In this document: positions 5,016 to 6,130 of the stretch, piece by piece | Numbering within the stretch: the first letter of the stretch is position 1 | How the letters are laid out: each line of letters starts with the position of its first letter | NCBI GenBank assembly: GCA_020253895.1 | Contig: JADDKG010000060.1 | Location: 1-6,130 of the forward strand | Reading direction: 5' to 3' | Length of the DNA: 6,130 nt | Origin: Rubrobacter sp. | Lineage (GTDB): Bacteria > Actinomycetota > Rubrobacteria > Rubrobacterales > Rubrobacteraceae | Made by a program: the position numbers and the translations under genes | The notes under the pieces: generated by a model | What the model saw: the letters and a program-made list of their open reading frames with translations, nothing else | Told to the model about the DNA's origin: nothing | Database searches by the model: none

Positions 5016-6088
5016 GCCAGTGCGCTCCACACCTCGAGCTTGTTCCTTACGTGCCGGATCACCTCGTCGGTAAACTCCGTGGTGGTCGCCGAGCCCCCGA
5101 GATCCGCCGTTTTGATGCCGTCGAGCACCGTCTCGAAGGTGGCCTCGTAGATTGCCCGGGAGACCCGGCTTGCCTGCTCGTCCTCAAAGAAGCTAAGCAG
5201 CGCCGCCCCGGCCAGGATCATCGCCATCGGGTTGGCGATGTTCTTGCCCTGGAGCGAAGGAGCGGTCCCGTGGGGCGCCTCGGCCATCACCGTCTCCGGG
5301 TTCTCCTCCTCGTCCAGGGCGATCAGGAGCGACTCCGCCCCGGCTATGGAGCCGAACATCTGCAAGACCATGTCGGAGAGGCAGTCGCCGTCGCGGTTGA
5401 GGGTCGGGATAACCAGCGGCTCGCCATAGGTGGAGAGTAGCAGGGCGTAGGTGGCGTCTATGAGCTGGGGCTCGTAGCGGATGTCTGGGTTCTTCTCCGC
5501 CGCCCGGTCCATCTCCTCCTTGAACATTCCCTCGTAGACCGGCGAGACGGTCCACTTGGGCCCCCCGAAGACCTTGGCCCGCATCCGGCGGGCGTGGATA
5601 AAGGCGAACTCCGCCACCCCGCGGCATACCCGGCGGCTGATCTTCTCCGTCCGGTAGGCCACCTCGTCGGGACCCTCGCCCTCGCGCCACTCTTTCGCTC
5701 CATAGGCGTCGTCCACCGCCATCCGCACCACGGAGATCGGTGCGTGCACCCCGGGCAGCGGATTGACCCCGGGGATCCGCCGCCCGGTACGCACGATGAC
5801 GGTGCCGTTTATGTCTTTGCGCAGCAGGGCGTTCGGCGAGCCCACGTCCCCGGCTCCCTCCGGGGTGATGGTGGCCGCCTTTATGCCGTACCCGCACTCC
5901 TTCATCGCGGCGGCGGCCTCGTGCACCACCCGGTTCTTCGTCCTCCGCCGGTTCTCCAGCGACAGGTCAAAGCGCCGGAACTCCAGCTCCAGTCCGGTTA
6001 CGCCCGGGTCCAGAACCCGTAGCGCCTCCTCCAGAAGCTCCTGGCCCGTCTGATCCCCTTCCAGCACCACTATGGTTCTGCGCTCCAC
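5012..6088 (-). CDS. Isocitrate/isopropylmalate dehydrogenase-family protein, divergent
   Basis: 358 residues, about the length of 3-isopropylmalate dehydrogenase. Members oxidise and decarboxylate 2-hydroxy acids with NAD(P) and a divalent metal in the cytoplasm. Family hallmarks are VRTGRRIPGV (99-108), GGPKWTVSPVYEGMF (175-189, catalytic Lys178), metal aspartates Asp211, Asp235 and Asp239 in NRDGDCLSDM (231-240), and EAPHGTAPSLQGKNIANP (270-287). SPN..LR (84-90) resembles the SxN substrate motif of isocitrate dehydrogenase. Oddities: the usual GDGIGPE is GDQTGQE (11-17), the catalytic tyrosine position appears to be Ile150 (RTEKIS), and the cofactor loop has Ser278-Leu279, neither the Lys-Tyr of NADP isocitrate dehydrogenase nor the Asp-Ile of isopropylmalate dehydrogenase. 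GTG 6088 has GAGGT eight bases upstream. It lies upstream of, and overlaps, the DUF4126-like gene. Substrate and cofactor cannot be assigned. Confidence 0.9.
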   Translation of the reverse strand: MERRTIVVLEGDQTGQELLEEALRVLDPGVTGLELEFRRFDLSLENRRRTKNRVVHEAAAAMKECGYGIKAATITPEGAGDVGSPNALLRKDINGTVIVRTGRRIPGVNPLPGVHAPISVVRMAVDDAYGAKEWREGEGPDEVAYRTEKISRRVCRGVAEFAFIHARRMRAKVFGGPKWTVSPVYEGMFKEEMDRAAEKNPDIRYEPQLIDATYALLLSTYGEPLVIPTLNRDGDCLSDMVLQMFGSIAGAESLLIALDEEENPETVMAEAPHGTAPSLQGKNIANPMAMILAGAALLSFFEDEQASRVSRAIYEATFETVLDGIKTADLGGSATTTEFTDEVIRHVRNKLEVWSALA

Positions 6089-6130
6089 TCCACAACACCT
6101 CGCAGACTTCTTGCTTCCCGCTTCTCTCAG
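6089..6130 (-). promoter_or_regulatory. Leader of the dehydrogenase gene with ribosome binding site
   Basis: Read on the minus strand these 42 bases include GAGGT eight bases ahead of the GTG start, a good ribosome binding site. No clear -35/-10 pair is visible; the promoter probably lies beyond the window edge. Confidence 0.5.

Overview
The window is about 70% GC by eye and carries seven tightly packed protein genes, several starting with GTG or TTG. This fits a high-GC actinobacterium. The overall feel, including hyp genes next to sugar-phosphate genes, suggests a Rubrobacter-like thermotolerant lineage, but that placement is an inference from style and cannot be proved here.

Left block, plus strand (1-4542). 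The window opens inside hypD, which runs by a 4-base GTGA overlap into hypE. Both serve [NiFe]-hydrogenase maturation (synthesis of the CN ligands and assembly of Fe(CN)2CO). Next comes a small single-domain cupin with unusually AT-rich stretches, then a 122-base gap that holds a decayed copy of the hypE 3' end. It is followed by a tandem two-domain SIS protein related to phosphoheptose isomerase (GmhA), a low-molecular-weight protein-tyrosine-phosphatase-family protein, and a fructosamine/ribulosamine 3-kinase-family protein that overlaps it by 11 bases. The spacing suggests one hyp operon with a sugar-phosphate / protein-deglycation tail. The phosphatase and kinase would together remove ribose-5-phosphate-type glycation from proteins; this is inferred from family knowledge and adjacency.

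Right block, minus strand (6088-4539). A divergent isocitrate/isopropylmalate-dehydrogenase-family enzyme is followed, again through a GTGA overlap, by a small DUF4126-like membrane protein. The two blocks converge, and one palindromic CTAG (4539-4542) supplies the stop codon for both strands.

Most interesting points: (1) the two SIS domains look complementary, one keeping the GmhA metal/catalytic residues without the phosphate loop and the other the reverse; (2) a deglycation-type kinase/phosphatase pair follows hydrogenase maturation genes; (3) a hypE-tail remnant and AT-rich codons suggest the cupin segment was inserted or rearranged; (4) a 9-bp inverted repeat covers the ribosome binding site of the phosphatase gene. 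No RNA genes, CRISPR arrays or insertion sequences were seen, and no gene-free stretch exceeds 300 bases.
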